Part shown: piece after piece, positions 7,885 through 16,428 of the stretch
How positions within the stretch are numbered: position 1 is the first letter of the stretch
Layout: every line of letters starts with the position of its first letter
From: Burkholderiales bacterium
GTDB taxonomy: Bacteria; Pseudomonadota; Gammaproteobacteria; Burkholderiales; JAEUOS01
DNA: 64,000 bases
Direction of reading: 5' to 3'
Assembly (NCBI GenBank): GCA_016790635.1
Contig: JAEUOR010000088.1
Span: 1 to 64,000, forward strand
Notes under the pieces: generated by a model
Databases searched by the model: none
The model's input: only the letters and a program-made list of their open reading frames with translations
Told to the model about the DNA's origin: nothing
Position numbers and translations under genes: made by a program

Positions 7885-8787
7885 ATGAGCGCGCTGTCGA
7901 TGCGACCTTCCCTGCAGCAGCTAGAGGTTTTCGTCGCCATCGCGCGCGACGGCGGCGTGCGCGCCGCCGCCGACCGTCTGGCGCGCTCGCAGTCGGCCGC
8001 CAGCATGGCGTTGGCTGAACTCGAACTGCGCCTCGGGCAGCCGCTGTTCGATCGCGCCGGCAAGCGCCTGGTGTTGAACGCCAACGGCGCGCGCCTGCTG
8101 CCACGCGCCATCGCCCTCTTGGATCACGCCGGCGAGATCGAAAGCGCATTCGCCGACGAGCTGGCCGCGCCGCTGCGCCTGGCTGCAAGCCTCACGATCG
8201 GCAACCACCTGCTGCCGACGATCATCGCGCGCTGGCGCGCCGAACATCCCGCCGCCTACGTGCAATTGCGCATCGACAACACACGCGACGTCGCCGAAGC
8301 CGTGCTGCATTTCGACGTCGATGCCGGATTCGTCGAAGGCAACGTGCAGCACGAGGACCTGCGGCTGGAGACCTGGAGGCGCGACCAGATGGTGATCTGC
8401 GCGAGCCCGCAGCATCGGCTCGCCGGCCAGCGCGCCAGCCGGGCGGCGCTGGCGGGAGCGGACTGGATCGTGCGCGAGCCGGGTTCCGGTACGCGCGAGA
8501 CGGTTGATCAACTCCTGCTCAAGGAGATCGGCTGGCCGCGACCCGTGATGGAGCTCGGTTCATCGGAGGCCGTGCGCCTGGCGGTGATGGCCGGCGCCGG
8601 CATCAGCTGCCTGTCGCGCCACACGGTGGCCGATGCTCTTGCGGCCGGCACACTGGTGGAACTCGAATGCGTGATCAGGGCGCCGTCCCGCGACCTCTCG
8701 ATCGTGACTCACCGCGACCGGCGCTTAAGTCCTGGCGTGCAGCGCTTTCTCTCGTTCTGCAGCGCCGACGGCAAGAAAGCGCCGTAA
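7885..8787 (+). CDS. LysR-family regulator, divergent from the sulfite operon
   Basis: About 300 residues. The N-terminal winged helix-turn-helix (about residues 8-65) includes LQQLEVFVAIARDGGVRAAA and QSAASMALAELE, followed by a linker helix and a LysR substrate domain (LRLAASLTIGNHLLPTIIA, then VREPGSGTR). That domain resembles the sulfur- and nitrogen-linked CysB/YeiE-like subgroup, but a specific effector cannot be read from sequence. Starts at TTG 7882, ATG 7885 or ATG 7903 are possible; 7885 is chosen as the first ATG. Its divergent position suggests it controls the sulP-soeABC operon in response to a sulfur compound. Confidence 0.85.
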   Translation: MSALSMRPSLQQLEVFVAIARDGGVRAAADRLARSQSAASMALAELELRLGQPLFDRAGKRLVLNANGARLLPRAIALLDHAGEIESAFADELAAPLRLAASLTIGNHLLPTIIARWRAEHPAAYVQLRIDNTRDVAEAVLHFDVDAGFVEGNVQHEDLRLETWRRDQMVICASPQHRLAGQRASRAALAGADWIVREPGSGTRETVDQLLLKEIGWPRPVMELGSSEAVRLAVMAGAGISCLSRHTVADALAAGTLVELECVIRAPSRDLSIVTHRDRRLSPGVQRFLSFCSADGKKAP

Positions 8788-8799
8788 GACGAGCCGCGC

Positions 8800-9801
8800 T
8801 CAGTCAACCTTCGCACCCGACTGGCGCACCGCCTGGCCCCAGCGCTCGTTTTCGGAGCGCACGAACGCGGCGAGTTCCTCCGCCGACGAGGGCGTCGGCT
8901 CTGCCCCCATGCCGGCCAGCCGCTGGATCAGCGCCGCATCGGCCAGCGCCGCGCGCGTCGCGGCGCCGATGCGGGCAATGACTGCAGGAGGCGTCGCCGC
9001 AGGCACGACCAGCGCGTCCCAGGCTGTGGTGGCATAGCCCGGCGCGACCGACTCGGCTACCGTCGGCAGCTCCGGCAGGAGGGTCGAGCGTGCCGGCGTG
9101 GTCACCGCAAGCGCGCGCAGCCTGCCGCCGCGCACATGGGGAAGGGCTGCGGGCATGACCTCGATCATGAGGTCGGTCTGGCCGCCGATCAGGTCGGTCA
9201 GCGCGGCGGCGTTGCCGCGATAGGGAATATGCACGATCGCCAGGCCGAGGCGCGATTTGAGGATCTCGGTGGACAAGTGCCCGGTCGTGCCGTTGCCCGC
9301 GGACCCGAAGGAGTACCGGTCGGGACGTGCGCGAACCTGTGCGACCAGTTCCTGCATGGTGCGCGCCGGCGCGTCGGTCTTGACGACGACGATAAGCCCG
9401 ATCTGCGACAGGCGCCCGACCGGAGCGAAGTCGCGCAACGGCTCGAACCCCGGTGCCTTGTAGAGCGCGTGGTTGATCGCCAGTGTGCCGTTGGTCGCGT
9501 ACAGCCAGGTATGTCCGTCCGCTTCGGCGCGCGCCCCGGCGACCGAACCCAGGTTGCCGCCCGCGCCTGCGATGTTCTCGAAGGCGATGGGCTGCCCGAG
9601 TTCAGCGGCGATGCGGGCGAGTGTCTGGCGCGCCAGCGTGTCCCCTCCGCCGCCGGGCGGGAAGGGAACGATCGCCTTGATCGGCTTGGCGGGAAACGCC
9701 GTTTGTGCCAGCACGTGACCGGCGCAGCAAAACGCGGCGACAAGCGCGGCGGCACAGTTACGCAGGGAGGGCGTCATGTTCATCGCGAAACTCCGGATCA
9801 T
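8800..9801 (-). CDS. Bug/TctC-family periplasmic receptor (first of five)
   Basis: 333 residues with a Sec signal peptide ending in AGHVLAQ, then the Bug-family opening FPAKPIKAIVPFPPGGGGD, which forms the ligand-binding loop, and the later VHIPYRGNAAALTDLIGG motif. These proteins capture carboxylates or related small organic acids for tripartite tricarboxylate transporters. The ATG at 9801 overlaps the stop of the upstream molybdoenzyme gene (ATGA); an in-frame ATG at 9783 is an alternative start. No TctA or TctB membrane gene is in the window. The ligand is unknown; a sulfur compound handled by the coupled molybdoenzyme is a plausible guess. Confidence 0.88.
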   Translation of the reverse strand: MIRSFAMNMTPSLRNCAAALVAAFCCAGHVLAQTAFPAKPIKAIVPFPPGGGGDTLARQTLARIAAELGQPIAFENIAGAGGNLGSVAGARAEADGHTWLYATNGTLAINHALYKAPGFEPLRDFAPVGRLSQIGLIVVVKTDAPARTMQELVAQVRARPDRYSFGSAGNGTTGHLSTEILKSRLGLAIVHIPYRGNAAALTDLIGGQTDLMIEVMPAALPHVRGGRLRALAVTTPARSTLLPELPTVAESVAPGYATTAWDALVVPAATPPAVIARIGAATRAALADAALIQRLAGMGAEPTPSSAEELAAFVRSENERWGQAVRQSGAKVD

Positions 9802-12098
9802 GGGGTCGGTGGGCTAAAGACCGTGATTGTCGGCACATTGCCTGCATAGCGCTCCAGCTGCACGGTGGTGAGCTGCCCGGTCGAGCCCTGCGCCAACGAG
9901 GACGTGCCGTGATCGCGCGTCAGGACATTCGGATTGCCGTGCACGCAGGTGACCTGTCCGTCGCCAGCGTCCTGCGGGTCGTACCAGGCACCGGTGGGCA
10001 GCTGCACCACGCCGGCACGAATGCCTTCGCTCAAGTGGGCGCTTGCCAGGCAGGCGCCGCGGTCGTTGAATAGCCGCACGATGTCGCCGTCCTGAATGCC
10101 GCGCGCCGCCGCGTCCGCAGGATGCACGGTCACGACTTCGCGCCCGTCCCGCTTGGCCGCCGCGCTGAAGCCGCCGAAGTCGAGCTGGCTGTGCAGGCGG
10201 GTCGCGGGCTGGTTGGCGACCAGGTAGAGCGGATGCCTGTCCGTCGGAACGTCTACCGGCGGCAGCCAGGCGGGATGCCCGGGGCAGTCCGCGTAGCCGA
10301 ATCCCTTGACCCGCGCCGACACGATCTGCACCTTGCCGCCGGGCGTGGGCAGCGGGTGTGCCAGCGGGTCACGGCGAAACGCCCGCATCAGGCCGCCGTC
10401 GTCCGGGTGCTGCGGCATTTCGATTTCGCCACGCTCCCAGAATGCATCGAAGTCAGGCGCCACGGCCCCGGCGGCCGCGAGCCCGGCGTGCACCTGCGCA
10501 TAGAGATGGCGCAGCCACTCGGCGCTCGAGCGCCCTTCAGTGAATTCCGCTTTGCGGCCGAGTCGCTCAGCGAGTGCTGCGAAGATCTCGTAGTCGTCGC
10601 GCGCCTGCCCATGCGGCGCGAGGGCACGATGCATCGCGACCAAAAGCGGATCGGTCGGCCCGCCGCCGATGTCGTCGCGCTCGATGGTGAGCGTGCACGG
10701 CAGCACGATGTCGGCACGCCGCGCGCTCGCCGTCCACGCGCTTTCGTGGACGATGAAAGTGTCCAGGCGCGCGAAGCCACGCTCCAGTCGCGCAAGGTCC
10801 TGGTGATGATGAAACGGATTGCCGCCGGCCCAGTAGGCCAGGCGCACATCGGGGTAGCGGCGCGTTTCGCCGTTGTACTCGAAGGGCGCGCCGGGATGGA
10901 GCAGCATGTCGGCGATGCGCGCGACCGGAATGAAATCACGCACGCCGTTGCTGCCCTGCGGCAGCGACGGCACTTGGATGGTATTGCTGCGCCTGCCGTA
11001 ATGGGCAAGCGTGCCGAGCGCGTAGGCGAACCCGCCGCCGGCCAGTCCGATCTGCCCGAGCGCGGCGGCCAGCACCGCGCCCATCCAGACCGGCTGCTCG
11101 CCGTGCTCGGCGCGCTGCAGCGCATGGGCCACGACGATGAGCGCGCGACGCCCGGCCAGCGCCTGCGCGAGGGTGACGATCTCGGATTCGGCCAAGCCGC
11201 AGATCGCGGCGGCCCACGCGGCGCTCTTGGGCGTGCCGTCGCTGCGACCTTCCAGGTAGGCTTGGAACTCGCCCCAGCCGACACAGTGCGATTCCAGAAA
11301 GACGGCATCGTGCCGCCCGGCCGCGACCAGCGTGTGCAGCAGGCCCAGCATCAGCGCGGTATCGGTTCCGGGGCGCGGGGCGATCCACTGCGCGCCGATG
11401 TCCTCCGGCAGGTCGTCGCGCAGCGGGCTGATGCTGATGAAGCGGCAACCGCGCGCCGCGGCGCGGCGCATCGCGGCGTGCTCGACGTGCTGGCTGACGC
11501 CCCCGGCGGCGACGCGCGAGTTCTTGAGCGCCATGCCGCCGAAGGCGAGCACGATTTCGCTGTCGAGCGCGACCTGCTCCCAGGTGACGTTGCGCCGCGT
11601 CACCTGCTCCAGGCTACCCAGGATGTGCGGCAGGATCACCATCGACGCACCGGCGCTGTAGCTGTTGACCGAGCGCACATACCCGCCCAGGGCGGTGTTG
11701 AGGAAGCGGTGCAACTGGCTTTGCGCGTGGTGAAAACGACCCGCGCTGGACCAGCCGTAGGAACCGCCGAAAATCGCCTGCGGGCCATGCGCGTCGCGCA
11801 CGCGCCGCAACTCTGCCGCGACCCGGTCGAGCGCCTCGTCCCAGTCCATCGCGACGTAGGCGTCACCCCGGGTGCGCGCGTCATCCGGCCCCGGACCGCG
11901 TTCCAGCCAGCCGCGCCGGATCATCGGGCGCGTCACGCGCACCGGATGATGCAGCGCGGCGGGAAGGTTTTCGATCAGCGGGTTGGGATCGGGGTCGCGC
12001 GGATGCGGCAGCACCGAAAGGGCGCCGTCCTGCCACTTTGCGCCGAACAGCCCCCAGTGGGAACTGTGCGGCGCAAAGCCCTTCGGGTAGATCGTCAT
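9798..12098 (-). CDS. BisC/TorA-type molybdopterin S- or N-oxide reductase
   Basis: 766 residues of the serine-ligated DMSO-reductase class: after a short N-terminus with HWGLFGAK comes GGSYGWSSAGRFHHAQSQ, whose second serine aligns with the molybdenum ligand of DMSO/TMAO reductases. There is no N-terminal iron-sulfur cysteine motif and no Tat signal, so the enzyme looks cytoplasmic like biotin/methionine sulfoxide reductase BisC. The MoCo-binding C-terminal domain is present (LVANQPATRLHSQLDFG and VVQLPTGAWYDP). The gene overlaps the downstream Bug receptor and lies behind a GntR gene. A sulfoxide or N-oxide substrate is likely from the family; the exact one is unknown. Confidence 0.83.
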   Translation of the reverse strand: MTIYPKGFAPHSSHWGLFGAKWQDGALSVLPHPRDPDPNPLIENLPAALHHPVRVTRPMIRRGWLERGPGPDDARTRGDAYVAMDWDEALDRVAAELRRVRDAHGPQAIFGGSYGWSSAGRFHHAQSQLHRFLNTALGGYVRSVNSYSAGASMVILPHILGSLEQVTRRNVTWEQVALDSEIVLAFGGMALKNSRVAAGGVSQHVEHAAMRRAAARGCRFISISPLRDDLPEDIGAQWIAPRPGTDTALMLGLLHTLVAAGRHDAVFLESHCVGWGEFQAYLEGRSDGTPKSAAWAAAICGLAESEIVTLAQALAGRRALIVVAHALQRAEHGEQPVWMGAVLAAALGQIGLAGGGFAYALGTLAHYGRRSNTIQVPSLPQGSNGVRDFIPVARIADMLLHPGAPFEYNGETRRYPDVRLAYWAGGNPFHHHQDLARLERGFARLDTFIVHESAWTASARRADIVLPCTLTIERDDIGGGPTDPLLVAMHRALAPHGQARDDYEIFAALAERLGRKAEFTEGRSSAEWLRHLYAQVHAGLAAAGAVAPDFDAFWERGEIEMPQHPDDGGLMRAFRRDPLAHPLPTPGGKVQIVSARVKGFGYADCPGHPAWLPPVDVPTDRHPLYLVANQPATRLHSQLDFGGFSAAAKRDGREVVTVHPADAAARGIQDGDIVRLFNDRGACLASAHLSEGIRAGVVQLPTGAWYDPQDAGDGQVTCVHGNPNVLTRDHGTSSLAQGSTGQLTTVQLERYAGNVPTITVFSPPTP

Positions 12099-12227
12099 GG
12101 ATGAGGCCTGTGCCGGGACTATCCCGCCGGATACCGCGATTTGTTCGCTGCCGCCATTATCCCGACAACCGGCTGGATCACGCGAGGGTGACGTACCCGA
12201 CGGCCGTCCCGCAGCGATCGCGATCGG

Positions 12228-12959
12228 CTAGCGGTGGGTGTCGCCGACATAGTCGTGCGCGCGTGTGTCGACGTACGAAACGCGAAACTCGACCGGCTTG
12301 TCGTGATACGCATAGGCGACACGGCGAATGACCAGCACCGGCAGGCCGGCCGGCAGGTCAAGCAGGCGCGCCACGTCGCGCGGCGCCACGCCCGCGGACA
12401 GCCGCTGCGCGGTGCGCACCACCGAGATGCGATAGTCGTCCTGATACAGCTTGTAGAGGGTGTTGGGGCGTTCGCGCAGCTTCTTCTCGGTCATGCGCGG
12501 GAACAGCGCCTCCGGCAGGGTGATGTCCTCGATCATCATCGCGCGGCCCTCGAGCGAGAGCGTGTTGCGCAGCCGCACGGCGCGGTCGCCCTCGTGCAGG
12601 GCGAGCTTGTCGGCCGCCTCGCGGCCCAGGCGAATGCGCTCGAAGCCGGTCAGCTTGACCTCCGGATACTCCTTGTAGCCGTCCTGCCGCTCGATGTGGA
12701 AATAACGGAACAGCTGGCGTTCCCGGTTGTGCGTCGCGACAAAGGTGCCGCGCCCTTGCTGGCGCAGGAGGATGCCCTGCGCCACAAGCTCGTCGACTGC
12801 CTTGCGCACCGTGCCGATGGCGACGCCAAACTCCTCCTTGAGCCGGGTTTCGGACGGAATCGCCTCGCCGGGCTTCCAGGCACCCAGTTCGAGGCGCTGC
12901 GTAATCGAGCGGGCGATCTCGCGGTAGACCGGGCCGTCCATCGAGGTCATCGAGGCCAT
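12228..12959 (-). CDS. GntR/HutC-family regulator with UTRA domain
   Basis: 243 residues. Residues about 10-75 make a GntR winged helix (YREIARSITQRLELGAWKPG, SETRLKEEFGVAIGTVRKAV, GRGTFVA). The rest is a UTRA effector-binding domain typical of the HutC subfamily, with VRLRNTLSLEGRAMMIEDI and the C-terminal PVEFRVSYVDTRAHDY. It is transcribed away from suyAB, and a clear palindrome lies in the shared upstream region (13031-13047). It is therefore the best candidate for controlling the sulfonate cluster, with a pathway intermediate such as sulfolactate or dihydroxypropanesulfonate as effector (inferred). It may also run into the BisC-Bug genes 130 bases downstream. Confidence 0.87.
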   Translation of the reverse strand: MASMTSMDGPVYREIARSITQRLELGAWKPGEAIPSETRLKEEFGVAIGTVRKAVDELVAQGILLRQQGRGTFVATHNRERQLFRYFHIERQDGYKEYPEVKLTGFERIRLGREAADKLALHEGDRAVRLRNTLSLEGRAMMIEDITLPEALFPRMTEKKLRERPNTLYKLYQDDYRISVVRTAQRLSAGVAPRDVARLLDLPAGLPVLVIRRVAYAYHDKPVEFRVSYVDTRAHDYVGDTHR

Positions 12960-13030
12960 GGCAGCGGCGGGCGGGTCGGCAGCAGGAAGGGCATGGCGGG
13001 CAGTCTAGCAAAGACGGTCAGCCAACTCAA

Positions 13031-13047
13031 TCAACTCATCTAGTTGA
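13031..13047. promoter_or_regulatory. GntR-type operator upstream of suyA
   Basis: TCAACT-catct-AGTTGA is a perfect 6-base inverted repeat with a 5-base centre, located between the divergent GntR and suyA genes, 72 bases before the regulator start and 139 before suyA. Size and symmetry fit GntR-family operators. That the neighbouring GntR binds it is inferred. Confidence 0.55.
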
Positions 13048-13185
13048 CTTCACGGAAAAGCGAACGTAATCTCGCCGGCCCGTACTGCATGTATCGCGCA
13101 GCAGTTCCGGTTGCCGGCCCGCCGGCGATTCGCTGTCGCGACCCGCTTACACGATTTTTTCTTCAAACCGCAAGGAACCCCCAAC

Positions 13186-13467
13186 GTGAACCATTTCGTA
13201 TTGCACGACGCGTCCGACACGGTCGCCGTGGTGGTGGTCGAAGGCATCAAGTCCGGCCAGGAGCTCAACGGCTGGATCATGGACGACAACCGCCACATCA
13301 AGGTTACTGCCCGGCAGGACATCCCGATCGGCCACAAGATCGCGCTGAAAGACATGAAGACGGGTGACACCGTGATCAAGTACGGCGTCGACATCGGCAA
13401 GGTGGTCAAGGACATGAAGGTGGGCGAGCATGCCCATGTGCACAACATCAAGACCAAACGGTGGTAA
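13186..13467 (+). CDS. suyA: (2R)-sulfolactate sulfo-lyase small subunit SuyA
   Basis: 93 residues starting at GTG 13186, preceded by AAGGA with suitable spacing; upstream codons in the same frame look non-coding. The protein is a single SAF domain as in the small subunits of altronate dehydratase-type (UxaA) enzymes: FVLHDASDTVAVVVVEGI at the start, then VTARQDIPIGHKIALKD and the closing HVHNIKTKRW. SuyAB cleaves the C-S bond of (R)-3-sulfolactate to give pyruvate and sulfite. The assignment to SuyA rather than UxaA/GarD rests on the separate small subunit, the following SuyB-like gene and the HpsN, SlcC and ComC genes nearby. Confidence 0.85.
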   Translation: MNHFVLHDASDTVAVVVVEGIKSGQELNGWIMDDNRHIKVTARQDIPIGHKIALKDMKTGDTVIKYGVDIGKVVKDMKVGEHAHVHNIKTKRW

Positions 13468-13488
13468 CGGGCACGCCCCCCTCCCCGT

Positions 13489-13531
13489 CCCTCCCCCCAA
13501 CCGTCGCGCTGCGCGCGACTGGGCGGGAGGG
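13489..13531 (+). other. Long imperfect hairpin between suyA and suyB
   Basis: CCCTCCC (13489-13495) pairs with GGGAGGG (13525-13531), and inside it GTCGCG (13503-13508) pairs with CGCGAC (13514-13519) around a 5-base loop. Lying in the roughly 95-base gap between two subunits of one enzyme, it may affect mRNA processing or the ratio of SuyA to SuyB. There is no T-tract, so full termination is unlikely. Confidence 0.5.
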
Positions 13532-13562
13532 TGACTACAAACGAGTTATGGAGTTCGTCAAC

Positions 13563-14732
13563 ATGGTGAATGCAAAGACTACTTTCTTCGGGTATCGCCG
13601 CGAGAACGGCCGCGTCGGCGTGCGCAACCACGTCATCATCCTGCCGGTGGATGACCTGTCCAATGCTGCCTGCGAGGCGGTGGCCCACAACATCAAGGGC
13701 ACCATCGCGATCCCGCACCCGTATGGCCGCCTGCAGTTCGGCGCCGACCTGGACTTGCACTTCCGCACCCTGATCGGCACCGGGTCCAACCCCAACGTCG
13801 CCGCCGTGGTGGTGATCGGCATCGAGGACGGCTGGACCAAGCGCGTCGTCGACGGCATCGCCGCCACCGGCAAGCCGGTGACCGGCTTCGGCATCGAGGG
13901 CTACGGCGACCACGAGACCATCAAGAAGGCGAGCAAGATCGCCAAGGAATACGTGCAGTGGGCGAGCGAGAAGCAGCGCGAGGTCTGCGCGATCTCGGAA
14001 CTGTGGGTCTCGACCAAGTGCGGCGAGTCCGACACCACCTCGGGCTGCGGCGCCAACCCCACTGTCGGCGCTGCCTTCGACAAGCTGCATCCGCTGGGCA
14101 ACTACCTCTGCTTTGGCGAAACCTCGGAAATCACCGGCGGCGAGAAGATCGTCGCGGCGCGCTGCGCCAACGACGCGGTGCGTGAGAAGTTCATGTTCAT
14201 GTTCAACCGCTACCAGGACATGATCAATCGCTGGAAGACCGACGACCTCTCCGAGTCGCAGCCGACCAAGGGCAACATCGCCGGCGGATTGACCACGATC
14301 GAGGAAAAGGCGCTCGGCAACATCCAGAAGATCGGCAAGAAGTGCACGGTCGACGGCGTGATCGACAAGGCCGAGATGCCGACCCACCCGGGCCTGTGGT
14401 TCATGGACTCCTCCTCGGCCGCCGCCGAGATGGTGACCCTGTGCGCCGCGTCGGGCTACGTCGTCCACTTCTTCCCGACCGGTCAGGGCAACGTCATCGG
14501 CAACCCGATCCTGCCGGTCATCAAGATCTGCGCCAACCCGCGCACCGTGCGCCTGATGAGCGAGCACGTCGACGTCGACACCTCGGCGCTCTTGCAGTCC
14601 GAGCTGACGCTGGAGGGCGCCGGCGACAAGCTCCTCGAGTGCATGCTGCGCACCGCCAACGGCCGCCTGACCGCGGCCGAGGCGCTCGGGCATCGTGAGT
14701 TCGTGCTCACGCGCCTGTTCGAGTCGGCCTGA
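13563..14732 (+). CDS. suyB: (2R)-sulfolactate sulfo-lyase large subunit SuyB
   Basis: 389 residues from ATG 13563, chosen because GGAG lies nine bases upstream; an ATG at 13548 has no well-placed ribosome site. The protein opens with TTFFGYRRENGRVGVRNHV, typical of the catalytic UxaA-family domain, and continues with STKCGESDTTSGCGANP, which contains cysteines likely to bind the metal or iron-sulfur cofactor, and GLWFMDSSSAAAEM. With SuyA it performs the desulfonation of (R)-sulfolactate. Released sulfite would be toxic, and the SoeABC operon about 7 kb away offers its oxidation. Length matches SuyB of Cupriavidus/Paracoccus type. Confidence 0.87.
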   Translation: MVNAKTTFFGYRRENGRVGVRNHVIILPVDDLSNAACEAVAHNIKGTIAIPHPYGRLQFGADLDLHFRTLIGTGSNPNVAAVVVIGIEDGWTKRVVDGIAATGKPVTGFGIEGYGDHETIKKASKIAKEYVQWASEKQREVCAISELWVSTKCGESDTTSGCGANPTVGAAFDKLHPLGNYLCFGETSEITGGEKIVAARCANDAVREKFMFMFNRYQDMINRWKTDDLSESQPTKGNIAGGLTTIEEKALGNIQKIGKKCTVDGVIDKAEMPTHPGLWFMDSSSAAAEMVTLCAASGYVVHFFPTGQGNVIGNPILPVIKICANPRTVRLMSEHVDVDTSALLQSELTLEGAGDKLLECMLRTANGRLTAAEALGHREFVLTRLFESA

Positions 14733-14749
14733 CCGGCGGTTTGCTTTTC

Positions 14750-14777
14750 CCGGGCGCGCCGGAGACGGCGCGCCCGG
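14750..14777 (+). terminator. Strong GC hairpin downstream of suyB
   Basis: CCGGGCGCGCC (14750-14760) and GGCGCGCCCGG (14767-14777) form an 11-bp perfect stem around GGAGAC, starting 18 bases after the suyB stop. No T-tract follows, so it may act as a partial terminator or mRNA-stabilising end that separates expression of suyAB from the sulfatase genes. Confidence 0.5.
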
Positions 14778-14836
14778 ACGCACCGGGCAACCCACCAGGA
14801 CGCGCATGACCAACGGCTGAGCCCGCAGGAGACCGT

Positions 14837-16402
14837 GTGAAAAAGGCCCCGAATATCCTGTTCATCATGGCCGACCAGCTCGCTGCCAGCGTGCTGTCCG
14901 CCTACGGCCACAAGCTGGTCAAGACGCCCAATCTGGACCGCATCGCCGCGCGCGGCGTGGTCTTCGAGAACGCCTACTGCCCGAACCCGATCTGCGCCTC
15001 GTCGCGTTTCGCGATGATGTCCGGGCAGTATTCCTCGCGCATCGGCGCGTTCGACAACGCCTCCGAGTTCCCGGCGTCGGTGCCGACCTTCGCGCACTAC
15101 CTGCGTGCGCTGGGCTACACGACCTGCCTGTCGGGCAAGATGCATTTCGTCGGGCCCGACCAGCTGCACGGCTTCGAGGAGCGTGTCACCACCGACATCT
15201 ATCCGGCCGATTTCGGCTGGACCGCCGACTGGGCGCAGAAAGTCGAACCCTATGCCCCCAGCCAGATGAGCATGCGCGGCGTGGTCGAGTCGGGCCTGTG
15301 CGTGCGTTCGCTGCAGATGGACTACGACGACGAGGTCGCCAACCAGTCGGTGCAGTGGCTGTTCGACCACGCGCGCCGCCCCGAGGGCAAGCCCTTCCTG
15401 CTGGTGAGCTCCTTCACCCACCCGCACAACCCCTTCACGATCTCGCAAAAGTACTGGGACCTGTACGACGACGCCGACATCGACATGCCGGCCGTGCCGT
15501 CCATTCCGTTCGACAAGCGCGACCCGTGGAGCCAGCGCTACTACCGGCTCATCCGCCAGGACGAGCACCATGTCACCGACGCGCACATCCGCAGCGCGCG
15601 CCATGCCTACTACGGCATGGTCAGTTACTTCGACGAGAAGGTCGGCATGCTCATCGACGCGCTGGAGAAGATCGGCGCCCTCGACGATACCGTGATCGTC
15701 TTCACCGCCGACCACGGCGACATGATCGGCGAACGCGGCATGTGGTACAAGTTCAACCCCTACCAGAACTCGATCCGGGTGCCGCTTTTCATCAGCGCAC
15801 CCGGCGTCCGGCCCGGCCGGCGCGTCAGCGCCAACTGCGGGCTGGTCGACCTCCTGCCCACTCTGCTCGACCTGGCCACCGACGGCCGGCCGCCGGAGCT
15901 CGTGGATCACTGCGACGGCCGCAGCCTCTCAGGCTGGCTCCAAGGAACGGACAAGTCGTGGAAGGATGAGGCGCTGGTCGAATTCACCAGCGAGGGCGTG
16001 TATGCGCCCGCGTTCATCCTGCGCCAAGGCAAGTACAAGTACGTCTATTGCGAGGGCGACCCCGGCATGCTGTTTGACATGGAGGCCGACCCGCACGAAC
16101 TCGCCAATCTGTGCACTGATCCCGCGCACGCGTCCCTGGCGCGACGGCTGGAGAGCGAGATCGAGACGCGCTTCGCGCCGGCCGCGGTCAAGGCCAGGGT
16201 CCTGGCCAGCCAGCGCCGGCGCCTGTTCCTGCACAGCACCCTGATCCGCGGCACCTACACGCCGTGGGACTACCAGGTACGCCGCGATGCCTCGCGCCAG
16301 TATGTGCGCAGCGTCGCCACCACCAGCACCACCGCGACCAAGGCGAAGGCGCGCTTTCCATTCGTGCCGACGGCGCCGCCGGATACGCCGCGCAAGTCCT
16401 AG
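14837..16402 (+). CDS. Choline-sulfatase-like sulfatase with variant CASSR motif
   Basis: 521 residues from GTG 14837, preceded by AGGAGA. The N-terminus (APNILFIMADQLAASVL) and the C-terminal region (VLASQRRRLFLHSTLIRG) match the choline-sulfatase (BetC) group of the sulfatase superfamily. The nucleophile region is NPICASSRFAMMSG: C53 would be converted to formylglycine, but the proline of the usual C-x-P-x-R motif is serine (S55). R57 and the metal-site aspartates (MADQ and TADHGDMIGE) are present. It should hydrolyse a sulfate (or phosphonate/phosphate) monoester in the cytoplasm, as no signal peptide is seen. Choline sulfate is only one candidate; no betaine genes are nearby, whereas the cluster handles C3 sulfonates. 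Confidence 0.82.
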   Translation: MKKAPNILFIMADQLAASVLSAYGHKLVKTPNLDRIAARGVVFENAYCPNPICASSRFAMMSGQYSSRIGAFDNASEFPASVPTFAHYLRALGYTTCLSGKMHFVGPDQLHGFEERVTTDIYPADFGWTADWAQKVEPYAPSQMSMRGVVESGLCVRSLQMDYDDEVANQSVQWLFDHARRPEGKPFLLVSSFTHPHNPFTISQKYWDLYDDADIDMPAVPSIPFDKRDPWSQRYYRLIRQDEHHVTDAHIRSARHAYYGMVSYFDEKVGMLIDALEKIGALDDTVIVFTADHGDMIGERGMWYKFNPYQNSIRVPLFISAPGVRPGRRVSANCGLVDLLPTLLDLATDGRPPELVDHCDGRSLSGWLQGTDKSWKDEALVEFTSEGVYAPAFILRQGKYKYVYCEGDPGMLFDMEADPHELANLCTDPAHASLARRLESEIETRFAPAAVKARVLASQRRRLFLHSTLIRGTYTPWDYQVRRDASRQYVRSVATTSTTATKAKARFPFVPTAPPDTPRKS

Positions 16403-16428
16403 ACATGTTCACCACCTTCGGAGGCAGC

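Noticed and set aside
13186..14732. Altronate/galactarate dehydratase (UxaA or GarD)
   Set aside because: Separate small and large subunits of SuyA/SuyB size next to hps, slcC and comC genes fit sulfolactate sulfo-lyase better; no uronate genes are present.
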